A stretch of 64,000 nt of DNA from Cornus controversa (Eukaryota; Streptophyta; Magnoliopsida; Cornales; Cornaceae). The notes beneath the pieces are model-generated. The model did no database searches and was not told the DNA's origin. It saw only the letters and a program-made list of their open reading frames with translations. Both the position numbers and the translations under genes were made by a program. Each line of letters opens with the position of its first letter. The stretch's first letter is position 1. Location: contig CM048849.1 of NCBI GenBank assembly GCA_026545225.1, positions 49,216,336-49,280,335 on the forward strand, written 5' to 3'. Of this stretch, positions 23,209-35,649 are shown one piece after another.

Positions 23209-24335
23209 GGACAAAATGCATTCACACCTTCTGAAGTTTGCTTTAAAGACACTCATATACATAGTTTGTTTAAACCTACACTTACTCCTTTTGTCAGTAC
23301 ACTGCCACCAACTAGCATGTGAAATTACAAAGCTACCTATCAATAGAATAACTATATTATATTTAAAATTTTTAATAAATTTAAAAGACCAAATTGACCT
23401 TTAAATAAGGATGATAATGACAATGCACCATGTCCATATTTCTCCTATTCTCAAACTATTTATTGCATTAATCTAAAAAGTTGTAAATGGAACATATTTT
23501 TATTATCTTAGATATACTGAAGGATTCATGTTAGAATTGTGTATTGGACTGAACACATATTAAAATTTTAATTTATTAGATATTGAATTAGTACGCTCAA
23601 TATTTATTACTTGAAATGAAATAGTGTAAAATTTTTAGAAAGACTTAGGCTTCGCCTTTAGTGAAGACTAAAAATTTTTATCCATCTTTGGTTTCCATCC
23701 AACTATGTGTATAGTTTTATTTTGTTATTTTTGGTTGAAGTTGTTGCTTTATATATATATATATATTAGTGAGGCATATCCTATTAAGTTTTTGTTCTTT
23801 GCTTTTTTCAACTATAAATGCTTTACTGCAAATTTTTTAGGTGTGCTATTTTTAAAATAGTTTGTCTCCTTGGTAGGTTTTTTTTTTTTGCTTATTATTT
23901 TATATTATTGTGAATGTCATATTATGAATTTGTTCTTTTATATCTTATTTAAAGTTGCATTTTTCGTTAAAAAAAAGTCCTTTCTAAATAAAATGCTAGA
24001 AATTAAAATACTCTATTATTTGGATGATTTTCTACTATATAAAATGCTAGAAATTAAAGAAAGAAAATCTATCTTAATGTAAGCATTTTCCTTGAATTGT
24101 TATTTTTGAGTTTCAGTGACTACAAAATTTAAATGAAGGTTAAAATTGAAGCAAGGGTAATTTTGTAAAAGTAAAAATGTAAAATTGGAGAAAATATAGT
24201 CCTTTTAGTTAGTGAAGGAATAAAAAAAATATTTTGTATGAATGATATTTAAAGATTGTGTATATTCACACCTAAAATTTCAAAAAGTGTGAATATAAGT
24301 TTAAGGAAACTCTAAATATCATTCATTTTGCCCTC
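23209..24335. mobile_element. Candidate TIR element in the upstream region of copy 2
   Basis: The left end (GACAAAATGCATTCACACCT) and the reverse complement of the right end (GGGCAAAATGAATGATATTT, further in TATTCACACTTTTTGAAATT) are weak inverted repeats. It falls within the segment that is absent from segmental copy 1, which supports an insertion. No coding capacity. Confidence 0.4.
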
Positions 24336-24594
24336 TAAAATAAACAAAAGCCAAATGGTTATACCAACCTCGTTTATGGGACCCAGGTTCTTGTTTTTCA
24401 CACTCTTTAAGCATACACCAAGTGTCACTAAATCCAACAGCATTGGGTAACATAAGGAGTATCTTTGAATACAGCGGAGCTAAGAATCTCCTATATGTAC
24501 AGTGTGTGTATATATAGATATATGCGTATATCTACACACACATGAAGAAAAACCAGCAAAAAAATATCGTGTGTATGCTTGGTCAGATTCAGAA

Positions 24595-24707
24595 TCTGAA
24601 TTTCTCTAATCAACATTAGTTCCCAAACGGATAAGGTTAGGGTTTTTGATACAGTACGACATGTCTAGCTTTATAAATTAAACCAACTTTGATCAAACCC
24701 CCAATCG
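24595..24707 (+). promoter_or_regulatory. Conserved promoter-proximal block, gene copy 2
   Basis: Near-identical to the block at 18215-18360. It contains TTATAAATTA (24671-24680) and TTTGATCAAACCCCCAATCG just before the ATG. Copy 2 lacks the GTGTCACTCCGATAA stretch that separates this block from the ATG in copy 1. Confidence 0.5.
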
Positions 24708-25142
24708 ATGGGCCCATCTCTCTTCTTCGTGATCTGCATCCTCCACTCGGTGATCGCCCTCACGAGCGGGGCTCTGATGATGTTCTACATGAAGGAGATA
24801 TACACCTTCACACACGGGAACGAAACCGCCACGAAGCTCCTGGGCTCTGCACCTCACGATCAGCTCTTGATCCGGACCTCCGATTCCTTCTCCGGGTTGC
24901 TCCTTTTCGCAATCGGGTTCCTCCTCTTCATGGTCGCCTTCGTCAAAGACAGAGAGTTTCAGAGCTTCTTTGCCAAAGGGTGTGTGGTGCTTCACGTGTC
25001 GATGGCAATCTGGAGATTTAACTTCGAGAGGAGGGTCGAAGATCTAGCTTTGGATTGGCTGAGGCAAATAGTTGGTGACACTTTATTGGCTCTTTCATGG
25101 GTTTTCTTTCTTGTTTACTCTTGGAAAGTTAAATATGATTGA
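24708..25142 (+). CDS. Four-helix membrane protein, unknown function (copy 2)
   Basis: A single-exon gene of 144 codons, the downstream member of the tandem pair. It has the same four predicted helices (about 5-26, 62-79, 88-104, 121-138) and the same TKLLGSAPHDQLLIRTS and KDREFQSFFAKGC segments as copy 1. It retains aspartate at 59 and 112 and tyrosine at 27, and ends in SWKVKYD. These look like the family-typical states as far as I can recall, so this copy is the likelier to keep the ancestral role. Other differences from copy 1 are mostly conservative (L/I at 11, M/I at 31, Y/F at 34, I/T at 125). The frame is intact and starts in ATGGGCCC. No function is assigned to this plant family, and the neighbours give no clue. 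Confidence 0.87.
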   Translation: MGPSLFFVICILHSVIALTSGALMMFYMKEIYTFTHGNETATKLLGSAPHDQLLIRTSDSFSGLLLFAIGFLLFMVAFVKDREFQSFFAKGCVVLHVSMAIWRFNFERRVEDLALDWLRQIVGDTLLALSWVFFLVYSWKVKYD

Positions 25143-25320
25143 TTTCAGCTTTTAAATATATACATATACTGTAAGATTATTGCGTAGAAGTGGGAATTTG
25201 GGATGATGTTGGGATGTGGCGGCTCGAATTTGAATTCTTCTTTTCTACATTTATTTGTTTGTTTGTTTATTTGGATGTGAAATATGTATCAGTTAAGTCT
25301 TTGTATGACAAATTAAATTG

Positions 25321-26950
25321 TGATGTTGACTAAGTTTTGTCAATTAATGTGGTGGTTTGCTTGTGAAAATGGTTTTATTCAAGTTGGTTGATCAAAGATT
25401 AATGAATACACTTGAGATAATTATTTGTTGTTTAAATTTGAGACTATATATGTGTGTGTGTGTGTTTATACTGTTATGATATACACGGTGATGAACTTAC
25501 TGAAAACTTCGACGGAAATGGGGAGTGGGTCCCACTTCCGTGCATCTAGTGAACGAAGAGTGTTCGGCTATACATTTTTGGTTGAAGTTTTCGATTAAAA
25601 AATCATTGCTTTATGCATATATGGAAGATTGGAAATTTGTTAGTTAGTAGTAGTATTAACTTGGGGATTTCAATTTTCATATTAATTAGGTTTATGTAGT
25701 ATTGAAAGGACACACTTGTGTTCTCGATTGAATGGAGATAATTTAGGTGTTTATTAATTTGCTGAGTACAGTTCTACATTTGAAACTTTTTGGCGTCTGT
25801 GATTCGATGCTTGTTATGCTAAAATTTAGTAGAGTTCATGACAATTTTTAAAAAAAATTGGAGGGTTGACCTTTAATATTTAGTAGAATTCATGATGAGG
25901 ACCAAAATGAAATAACGGAATAAGGAAATTGATTAAAGAAGAGAGTAGCAATTTGCAGTTGTTGGTGAGGGATGCAGAAAACAAGAAATGAGAATATACG
26001 AACAAGGGAAATAAATTGTCTGTGGACACTAGAGTTAACACGTGACTTATCGTTTTGGTAATTGGTTTTTCATTTTACTATATAGCTTGCTTATACATCT
26101 GTGTGGAATTAGTGGTTAGAAGAGGATTAGTTTTAATAAACTACTTCCTTAGACAATGTACATATTCATCTTGGTATTTTGTAAGAGATTTTGAGTTGTT
26201 CAAAATCACATAATTCTAGTATACTTGAATATGTAGATTCTCTAATCCCAATGGCCACCTTTTCAAGAAGATATCAAGTAAATCACTTCATAAGTGCCAT
26301 CCAAGCAGACTGAACTGAGATGGACTTTTATATTGATGTTTGTGATGTGTTCTAGTTTATGAAACTAGTTTATATGCAGACACATCTCAGGTGCTCCATA
26401 CATGTATCCAAGTACTGAATGAAATTAACATGGCTCTGGCTCTGGCTCCTTCATTTAAGTGCTTTTGCTAAGGTTGTTGTCCGCGAAGGTGAAATTGTTT
26501 AGATTTAGAACTATGTATTTTCTGACAAAATTACCTCTGTTGTTCATAAAAATATATATATTATATGTTTCCAAGCAAATATTGTCTGCCATAGATGTTA
26601 TAGAAAAAATTGCAGTTAATTGTAGTTCCTGATCATATGTAATAATGAGCCACTGGAAACCTTCTTTTTGTGCATCAAAACCCTTTCTTCAAAGAAGTTG
26701 CATCCAGATGCACTCTACATTACTTTCTATATTTTTTCTAGTGATCCATAAACAACTCTGGAGTTTGAAAGCTGTAGCAGTTTTAGGTTTTGTGTTTTAA
26801 TAGTCATATCTGGCCCTTCTTATGAGACAGAAGGAAAGAATTTGGGTGGCGTTAGTTAAGAATGGCCAAAAACATCATGCGTGTGTGGGTGTGTTTGTAC
26901 GTGTGTTTTGGGTGCAAATGAAGAGATTTGGCTCTTGTTGGAGAAATTAT
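25321..26950. other. Intergenic, no gene seen
   Basis: 3' flank of gene copy 2 followed by non-coding DNA with a short (GT)n at about 25450-25465. No recognisable gene. Confidence 0.6.
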
Positions 26951-26959
26951 TAGAGATTT

Positions 26960-28370
26960 GGCTCTTGCAAGTGTGGTGCCATTAGGTGTTTGCGTGATCT
27001 AGTCTCCAGGCAAGGTAGAACCTGGTCCTTTCAAGGGCGTGTAGTCACTGGCAAGCCTCGTGCATCAGGTAAGCCCCAGGAGAGTTCAGTATATGAATCT
27101 CTTTTTTTATTTATACAAATGTTGGGGATGTTTACTAGGGGTGAAGAAGTGAGTGAAACAACTTGATTTGTGTATAAATTTTACCACATAAGATAAGTAA
27201 ATTGCTCAAGATCTACAAAGGCTTTGATGATTTCCTTTTCCTGTGATGCTGAGGTGAGGTAACTTTCAATTATTTGTGCATCTTTAATTGATTTCAGAAG
27301 GTTTGAGTTCTGAAATAACTTGTCTAAAGATTTTCATTTGTTCTGCAGCCCCCATCATCATTGCCTTTTCCCCACATGGATGCAGTCGGCCACATGAGTT
27401 CTCTTTTCCCATATGAATAGGTTCTGCAGCTCCGAAAAGATGATTATTGGTTTATTTTGGCTTCTGCTGCACAATTTCATGCGAGTGGGATATGAGTTGG
27501 AATATATTCTGAGAAACTGTCCTTGTTCTACTACTACGACGACGATGACAACAATTATTACTACATTGCCACTGCTACCACTACTGGTACTACTAACACT
27601 ACCACTACTGGTGCTGCTGCCACCACTACCACTACAACTGTCACTACTGCCACTACCACTACAACTGTCACTAACTACTGCCACTACCACCAGCACCACT
27701 GCTACTATCCCTAAAAGTACGACAGTAGTACCACCACTACTGGTACTAGTGTTATTTACCACTTTGGTGAATGATCTTCATCTTAAGCTGCAGGGGACTT
27801 TGTTGCTACAATGATAGGTACTACCTTTCGTATGCGAGCACTGTAAAGGCCAGCATAATGGGAACTCAACATGGCATCAGTTGTAACTTGTAAGTCAGGC
27901 CATAGGACTCAAAAAAGAAGGTGGGATTCACAAGTAAACTATCATAGTTCCAGTAAAAATTTATTGTGGAGTTTAAAGGGTGAGTGTTATATCTTGATAT
28001 ATTTTGTATACATTTGACTGCTTTGAAGTTTATATTTGTATATATTAACAAGATGAATGGTGAGCACTTTCAGGATAACTTGTCTTCCTTGCATCCTAGA
28101 GATAAAGCATTTTGAGAAGATCTGCACTATACAACAACAGTACAATTTGTTGACTCATAATCTTCAGCAGCAGAACATAAACAAACAATAAGGCAGCTTC
28201 AAAGGTCTGATCAAGACAATAAAATCTCAGCATTGCTGGACTCTAATCCTTTCCTCATTAGTTTTAGAATAATTTGGGAGTTTGTGGATACTCCCAGAGG
28301 TTCCAAACATGGAGGTAATCTTATTTACGCCGCCCCTTAATTATTTCATTATTCATTATCTTTTGTGAAA
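26960..28370 (+). pseudogene. Possible decayed gene or non-coding transcript, unrecognised
   Basis: Several patches look exon-like but I cannot name a family. The segment 26967-27069 reads CGAIRCLRDLVSRQGRTWSF..GKPRAS before a GTAAG donor-like site. The segment 27350-27487, after a TTCTGCAG acceptor-like site, reads PSSLPFPHMDAVGHMSSLFP, then a TAG, then VLQLRKDDYWFILASAAQFH, then TGA. The base composition is more balanced than the surroundings. An alternative is random intergenic sequence or an untranslated RNA. Confidence 0.25.
27520..27765 (+). repeat. Degenerate ACT/ACC/GCT trinucleotide repeat
   Basis: About 240 bp built of imperfect ACT, ACC, ACA and GCT triplets, with larger internal duplications (ACTACCACTACAACTGTCAC occurs twice, about 27624 and 27651). 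It creates artificial Thr-rich and Ser-rich frames on both strands. Confidence 0.9.
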
Positions 28371-28607
28371 TAAATTCTTGTTTGTGTGCTAAGTACCCCT
28401 TATTTGGTATGCTATCAATTTATGTATATATTTTATGGTGTTACTTTGATTTTTCAACATGTTTCTGATATTCAAAATCATGTGTGGGGATCAGATTTGC
28501 ATTTATTTCGACTTAAAATTCATGAAAGTGGCCTATTCATGCACGTTTCGAGATGATCTTTAATCTTTGATTCTGCGTTATCTTTTTGTGGTTTCTTTCA
28601 CGATTAA

Positions 28608-31396
28608 GGGCCCGTTTGGTAACCGTTTATGTTTATGTTTAGTGTTTATTGTTTATTTAAACAGATTTAAAAGAAAAACATGTTTGTTAAAATTTGTTTT
28701 GTTTATACAAAGTTCAAACACTCTTAAACATCTACTGTAGCAGAAGGCAAAATTCCTAGACATCAAAAAGACGTTTATGTGTTTATATTTGGAGAAGTAC
28801 TGTAGCGGAAAAAAATTCACTGTAGCAACTCTTTTATCCCTTTTGCGCAAACGATAATTGCCCAGCCAACCCTTTATCATTGTTCCTTCCCCAAATCCGA
28901 TCTCCTCCACCACCAGCAACCATCTCCTCCTCTGTCCACCGGGAGTTCCTCCACCGGCAAGAAGAACTTGCTTATCACTTTTCTCTCCTCCAACAAGAAA
29001 TCATCCCGTTTGTGCTCTCTTTTTTTCTCAATTTCTCTTCTCTCTCATTTTAATTCATCCATGTTATAGTACATCTTCTTCTTCACTGAGTAGTCTCTTC
29101 TCCCACTTTCTCTTCTCTTTCCTCTCACTTTCTTTGTCGGCTCTATACATTTGATTAATGCTTTAAGCTTTATTTGGATTGTTAGTGAAATTTGAATCAT
29201 GATGTTAACTGAAACTGTTATGGTAAATTCTCAAATGGGTCTTTTGTTTTTGAAAAGATGGAATTTTGACATTGAATTGTAGCCAGAACTTGTCCTTGTC
29301 TTGTGGGTTTTTTATTCACCAAAAACCAAGTTCTGGTGTCACTTTAAAAACCAGTTAACTCTCTAATTTTGAGTCTGTTCTATGAATTTGATAGTTGTTG
29401 CTGAGGTTCCATACATGTGTATTGATGCAAGTATAGATTGATCTAAACATGGTGAATTGGACATGGCTATTGATGTATGGTTCTCTGTTTCAATTGATTA
29501 TTTTCCATTGACATGCAGGTTAACTTGCTTTTCTATAGATTGATATGTACAGTCATTAGTTTGCAACTCACTTTTCCTTAAAATTATGCACTCCAAATGC
29601 ATATAGGTTGTTAGTAATTCTTAAAATATTTTGGGTTCATGTTGAGTGGAACTAAAATTTATCAAGGGAATATTTTGAGATCCATTTTTCTATTTGGAAA
29701 TTATTAGAGGAAAATCTTTTATATGTAGGGAATTGTTCTTTGTCCATTCAAAGGTTCGTTGATGCTCTTGCTCATCGTTTTTCCCTAAAGGATCTTGGTC
29801 CCTTGAGCTACTTCTTGGGTGTTGAGGCCATTTCCACTTCTGATGGCATGTTTTTATCTCAACATAAGTATGTTCGTGACTTGTTGGCAAAACTTCATTT
29901 GGACGACATAAAGGATTCTTCCACCCCGATGTCTTCAACGGCCATCTAACTCTCAATGATGGTTCTCCTCCAGCTAATACTACTCAATTTCGGAGCTTGA
30001 TTGGTGCTCTTATATATCTCCAGCTCACTCGTCTTGACATTGCTTTCGCCGTCAACAAACTTGCCCAATTCATGCATGCCCCAACTCAAACTCATTGGAC
30101 TGCAGTTACAAGGTTGCTCCGTTACCTCAAACATACAATACATCATGGTCTCACTTTCCGACGTCAACAACCTCTCCATCTTCAAGCTTATTCCGATGCC
30201 GATTGGGCTGGCGACAAGAATTCTTACAAGTCTACGACTGCCTTTGTTCTTTTTCTTGGTGGCAATCCAATCTCTTAGTGTTCAAAGAAACAGAGAACGG
30301 TAGCTCGTTCTTCAACGGAGGCAGAGTATCGTGCTGTCGCTTCTACTGCTGTTGAGGTCACTTGAGTTTCTTATCTCCTTTTTGAGCTTGGTCTCCCTCT
30401 TCAACAATCTCCCACCATTTATTGTGATAATCTAAGTGCCACATATTTGTGTGTTAATCCAATCTTCCACAGTCGAATGAAGCATGTTGCGTTGGATTAC
30501 CATTTTGTTAGAGAAAAAGTTGTTGATGGTTCTCTAAAAGTTTCTCACGTTAATACTCACTCCTAGCTGGCAGATGTCCTTACTAAACCTCTCTCCAAAA
30601 GTCGATTCATTTCTCTTCGATCCAAGATTGGCATTTCAGATGTAATTGCCATCTTGCAGGGGCGTATTGAAGCTCAATGTATTTAATGAATGGCAAGGCA
30701 GGAGAAGATAAACTTATTAAAGAGAAGACACTATTAGCAGAGTGGATGAAAGTTGGCTATCTTATTAGCTTTCTTTTTTTTTTTTCTTTCTTTCTACTGA
30801 TACCTTTCTTAAGGTTAGACTGAGATGATATCCTATATGTATCTCTATCAATTAAGTGAGAATTGGTCATTCTTCTAAAGGGCTTGTTTCAACAGCTACA
30901 TAAACATGTGCTGATGCTCAACTAAATGATGCAATTATTTAACCCTTACTAGCATTCTACTGACATTTTTTTATGTATGATTATTGATTTTTATTTTTTA
31001 AATGAAGATGATTTTAGCTTTTAGCATTGTAGACATTAATTCAACACTTGTGTAAAAATATATTGAAAATGGGGTAACTTATCTTTATGCCAATTAGTAA
31101 AAAAAATACTCCTTCAATAGCATATACCACGTAGAAAATCAAACATTCCAGCAAAATGTTTTACTTGTCTTTGAATGCATTCATAAATTGAAGATCATTA
31201 AAGGCAAAACGGATTTCAATAATTTCCACACTTTTTTTTGTTTTATTATGTTGATTTTTTTAAAAACAGTTTAAGGTTAACAAACATGTTTTTCTGTTAA
31301 TGGTGTTTTTTATGGATAAACAAAAGTGTAACATAAATATTGTTTATATAAATGCTTAAACAAAAACACCAAACATAAACGGTTACTAAACGGGCC
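28608..31396. mobile_element. PIF/Harbinger (Tourist)-like TIR element
   Basis: The left end GGGCCCGTTTGGTAACCGTT and the reverse complement of the right end GGCCCGTTTAGTAACCGTTT are inverted repeats. They continue through TATGTTTATGTTTAGTGTTT and its mirrored 'AAACACCAAACATAAACG'. TAA lies immediately outside both ends (28605-28607 and 31397-31399), the TWA-type target expected for Harbinger/Tourist elements. No DDE transposase is present. The interior contains a C/T-rich segment (28858-29150) and an inserted copia fragment (29722-30680). Confidence 0.8.
29722..30680 (+). pseudogene. Ty1/copia pol fragment (RT C-terminus and RNase H), decayed
   Basis: The frame from about 29722 reads FVDALAHRFSLKDLGPLSYF and [15 protein letters not shown], the end of a copia reverse transcriptase. 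A frameshift near 29940 leads into [55 protein letters not shown], then STEAEYRAVASTAVE and [25 protein letters not shown], which are the copia RNase H signatures. In-frame stops replace expected tryptophans at 30276 (TAG) and 30362 (TGA) and a residue before LADVLTKPL (TAG). The 5' pol, gag and both LTRs are missing, so it cannot be autonomous. It lies inside the Harbinger-like element. Confidence 0.93.
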
Positions 31397-33160
31397 TAAA
31401 TTATGATTTCGTGTTTTGTTTGTATTTATTTATTTTATTTTATTTTATTTTTTGTGGTTTGTGTGATTTCCAATAACTAACCTTGTTTTATTTAAGCCTT
31501 TTCTTTTTTAATTAGTTTTCTTCCGAAAATCATAATAATAATTAATCCGTCTTTTATTTTTCTTTCAAAGGGATTCAAGGGTGCTACAGAGATCAGAAAT
31601 CTGAATTTTTTTGGGGCAACTGGGAGCATCAAACATAAAACCTTTTTTTTATTTATTATTTTTGACTAGTTTTTGTTTTAATTTGATTTATAAAAATTTA
31701 GATTTGTTTTAAGTCATGTTTTTAATGTCTAATTGAGTCCTGGAATTTATTTTAATGTGGTTTGACTGTGCTTCATAGTTTAATCATGTATAAATTAATT
31801 ATTGGGTTTACATCTATATTAATAATTGACTTTTGGCAGTAGTGGGCTTTCAGAATAGATCGCTCAAGTGGTATTTGGTTTCCATCATGGGCTTTTCAGT
31901 GAGAAATGCTTCAAACCTCTCTCTAGGAACAGGAGTCTTGCCCCCAACAAAGACGGGTAGGGTCTTGGGCTTACAAGAGAGGATAGACATCGCGGTCACC
32001 ACCCAACAACTAGGTCTATCAATGGATTTGATCCCGAACCAATTCAAATTCAATTCAATAACTCGGATATGAATTATATGAAATATGTTTATTGATTATG
32101 CATATACCTCAATTGATATTTAATGCGACTTTTCTGCTTATGGTTTTGATTTGAAATTCAAATTGACATTTCAATTTCGTAGTTCATAGAACTTTATTGA
32201 TTTCTTATGTGTTGGAAATTTATGTCATGACTGAATCTTATTCTCTCTTTCTGCTATACAAGTTTAGTCCTTACTCTGTTAATCACGATTAGTAGTTTCT
32301 TGAGTTGTATAACTTGCTGTATTGTTTATCAACATTTCAGAGGGAATGAGATTCGAAACTTTGATTTTTGATGGAGGAAAAATTGAGGATTTGAGTTACT
32401 AGGGTTTGTTCATAGTTGAATCAATATAGGTTTGTATCTTTTGAAGGTATGTAAAATGTGGTAATATAAGTAATGGATCGGATTTTGATTCGAATTCAAT
32501 CCAATTTAATAACTCGGATATGAATTGGAACATTCAATTCGATTTTTTTTAAAAATAAAAAGTCAAATACTTAATGTTCTAGTTTTTGTATATATATATA
32601 TTTTCCTCCAACTTCTTTCTTTGTCTTTTCCTAATTATTGGTTGCTTTTATCTCTTTTGACATTTATTATTTTTTTTAACAAAAAATTGCATTCTGAACA
32701 GGTCGAATATTCAATTAATAACAAATCGAATATGAATTTAATTATAAATAATTCGTCTAAGTTAATTGAATTAAAAATCAATATATATATAGACCTAAAT
32801 AAAAGTTTGAATCTTTGTCGTATTTGTGAGTCAAAAGATGTTCTTATTGAATTTTATTTAAGGTTTAAAATTCTGTAATTTTTAATCATGCTATATATGA
32901 TCAAATATGTTGCCTAAAATAACTGGGTATTATTTATGTAATTTTATTTTCTTTTAAAGTAAAAAAATAAAAAAAGAAAACCTTGTATTCTTATCTAAGA
33001 CAAGAAATAAATCCAAGTATTGAATCATTATTGAGTTAAAAAAATAATAATAACCTCAGGTCATGGTGGGCCCATGTCACCCTTCTATATTCGGCTATAA
33101 CCGAATCGGCCCAAAAATAGGCGGTCAGAAATGTCAATTAAGTTTGTCAAATCAAAAATA
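31397..33160. other. Intergenic, no gene recognised
   Basis: Mostly AT-rich. A more GC-balanced patch at 31840-32040 is open in both directions for about 65-79 codons but matches nothing I know. The phrase TAACTCGGATATGAATT occurs at 32059 and 32511, a small dispersed repeat. Confidence 0.5.
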
Positions 33161-33165
33161 TAAAG

Positions 33166-33315
33166 TAATGATAGACATGTTGATCGGACTTAGTCCGATT
33201 TTTGTTTTATGTGAGTAGGGTGGTGGGCCTTACACATGACATCATGTGGTGGGATCCACTACCCCACTCACATAAAAAAATATTGGACTAAGTTTCGATC
33301 GGAAGAATATCATTA
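33166..33315. mobile_element. Hairpin MITE, ~150 bp
   Basis: The left arm (TAATGATAGACATGTTGATC, GACTTAGTCC, TTTTATGTGAGTAGGGTGG) is mirrored by the right arm (CCACTACCCCACTCACATAA, GGACTAAGTTTCGATCGGA, ATATCATTA), leaving a loop of about 15 bp. The whole element is a near-palindrome. It would fold into one stem. Confidence 0.85.
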
Positions 33316-35580
33316 TTCATGGGATAATGATACATAGACAATAAATACATCTCATGATCTGACGTCATCTTTAACTAACAACAGTAAAAGAAGGTCCCAT
33401 CCTCTTTTCATATAAATATATTATATGGAAGGAAAATGTGATTAAATAAGCCAAAATAGTAGCATCCACACATGCACATGTATTCTATCTCAATTGAACA
33501 AGTCTCTTTCACATTTGCTCACCACACCAATTATAATTATTATTATTATTTTTTGAAAAGAGAAATTTTTTTAATATTTTGAGAGTACCAATCATGTAAC
33601 ACTCTCATCCAAAACAAACCCTCCATTTTGAAAGATAAGTTTGTGATAGTAATTGTGAAGCTTAATAATATTATACACTTTAATCCAATTTTACTAAAAA
33701 TTGGTGAAAGATTAGAGCTGACAACGTCCTCTTACTCGTAAGTGGGGGTTAAAGAGCTGGTTCTAGGAGGTACTATATACTCAGACTGAACTTTCTGTAT
33801 TTATATATTATTTTTTATTATAGTAAAAATTTGTAACACTAAAAACGTAATTCTGATTTTCAATAAATCTCGTAAATTTGTGAAAAGAGGTGACAGAGTG
33901 ATGTGTAGTTGAAACTTGTTTGGGTCACATGGTGGACCCAAATGATTTTTCTTTTCCTCTAATATTTGTTGAAGTATATCTTTTATCTATGTATAGATTT
34001 TTTTTTATGTAATTAATCGGAGAATATTCCCCTTTCACAAAACTAAATGCTTCTAAGTGGACTCACTTCTTTGCCACCTGTCCCCTGCCCCCCTTAATCA
34101 CACTATACATCAACACTTTTTCTAAAGCTCTTTTTGAGTGCTCCCACTTCTGTTTTGAGCATGGTCATTGTAATGGAATTCATACTCATATATACTAGTC
34201 CCTCCACTTACTACATAGAACCCAAATAATTCTCCATTATCATATAAATTTTTAGTTTATTAAGCTATTATTGTAGTTGGATCAACTTAGGAACATCTTT
34301 TTAAGGATAATAGGATAATAGGTTTATGTAAAATGCACATGCTAGGTATGACATTTTGCTGAATATCAGTATCTATTCCTACCACTATCAAGTTCTCTTA
34401 TTGATCTATATTGAAATAAATAAAAAAGGTTTTAAAATCAGCTTTGGTAAATCTTTAAGTAGCAACATTTTGATGCATTAAACAAAAACAATTAATGTTC
34501 AAATGTGTTTTGGTGGATTCTAACTCCTCACTCTTTTAGTATCTTTTTCTAAAGAGTTTAATTTTTTTAGTTGGTACACACTCCCCCAAAGAATTGTTCT
34601 AACGAGTTTAATTGCGTACAAGTTTTTGCAAGTAGCTCTTTGCCAGACTTATAAACGAATCGGATTTAGATTGGATCAACCATAATCTATATTTGATTTG
34701 TTTAGCTAGTGAATTATCGGATTCGAATCGCTAGTAGGTTATTGGATTAAATGTTTCAATACATATTCTAATTATCAGTTTGAATTCCGATCAAAATCCA
34801 ATTCATTGACAGAACTAGTTCTGCGTTGCAAGTTGTTTCTTACAAAACAAAAAAGAGAATAAATAAAAGAAAGAGAAAAAAGATGATGGTATGGATGGTC
34901 AAATTTATATGTTCAAAACATTCATTAAAGAGAAAAACAGGTTCGCTGCATTTGGAAACACTCAATCGACGCTTTAAATTTGAAATTAGAGAAAATTTGG
35001 TTCAAACTTTTAATTAAGTTTCTTTCTCGATTAACTGGATCACATTTTATCATATTGTAAAAGTGAAAGAGATCCTAAAAGTTCATATGAAGGACTAGAA
35101 GGAAATTGTTGACTGCAAGGGAAGAAAGGATCGTCTGTATGATTGTGATAAAAAGTTGACTCACTTTAATTTGTGTCCATGCACTGTGTCTATGCTCATG
35201 TGATAATCAGTCTAGAATTTTTGAGATGTTTCTTGTTCAGTTGTTGGGTCACAACTTACACAATATGACCCATTCAAAAAGAATTTTTTTTGATAAAAAT
35301 TGAGTAAAATTAATGATGGCCACTTAATGTGTTAATGGAAAAAGGGAATAAATAAATTGTGAGCCCACTTTCATGAATCAGGCAAGAGAGTGATCATTCC
35401 ACCAAATTTGCTCCTTCTTTTATTGCACAGTGGAAATTTGAACTTTTCTAAATCCACATTCATTGGTTAAGCCTCTCTAAGGATATTCTGTCTATTTCCA
35501 ATACTTCAAAGCCTCCTTTAACAAAGTGAAGACTAGACTGTCTCATGTCTAGGCTCATCCACAAGGTGATGATACCCTTG
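33316..35580. other. Intergenic, no gene seen
   Basis: AT-rich with short frames only; no recognisable feature. Confidence 0.6.
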
Positions 35581-35583
35581 TTG

Positions 35584-35584
<1 letters not shown>

Positions 35585-35646
<62 letters not shown>
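35585..35646. repeat. (CA)n(TA)n compound microsatellite
   Basis: A pure CA run of about 17 units is followed directly by a TA run of about 14 units. Confidence 0.98.

Positions 35647-35647
<1 letters not shown>

Positions 35648-35649
<2 letters not shown>

Larger units (their letters stand above)
21690..25320 (+). repeat. Segmental duplication, copy 2
   Basis: Counterpart of 16740-18950. This copy is longer because of about 1.6 kb of extra sequence at 22680-24320, which includes the candidate element at 23209-24335. The coding part and about 110 bp of upstream sequence are the best conserved portions. Confidence 0.8.

Noticed and set aside
27358-27814. Ser/Thr/Val-rich open frames on both strands
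   Set aside because: Produced entirely by a degenerate trinucleotide repeat.
31833-32072. Open frames on both strands in a GC-balanced patch
   Set aside because: No domain, no splice context and no family recognised on either strand.
32525-32878. 117-codon AT-rich open frame
   Set aside because: Ile/Asn/Leu/Lys composition typical of AT-rich non-coding DNA; no domain.
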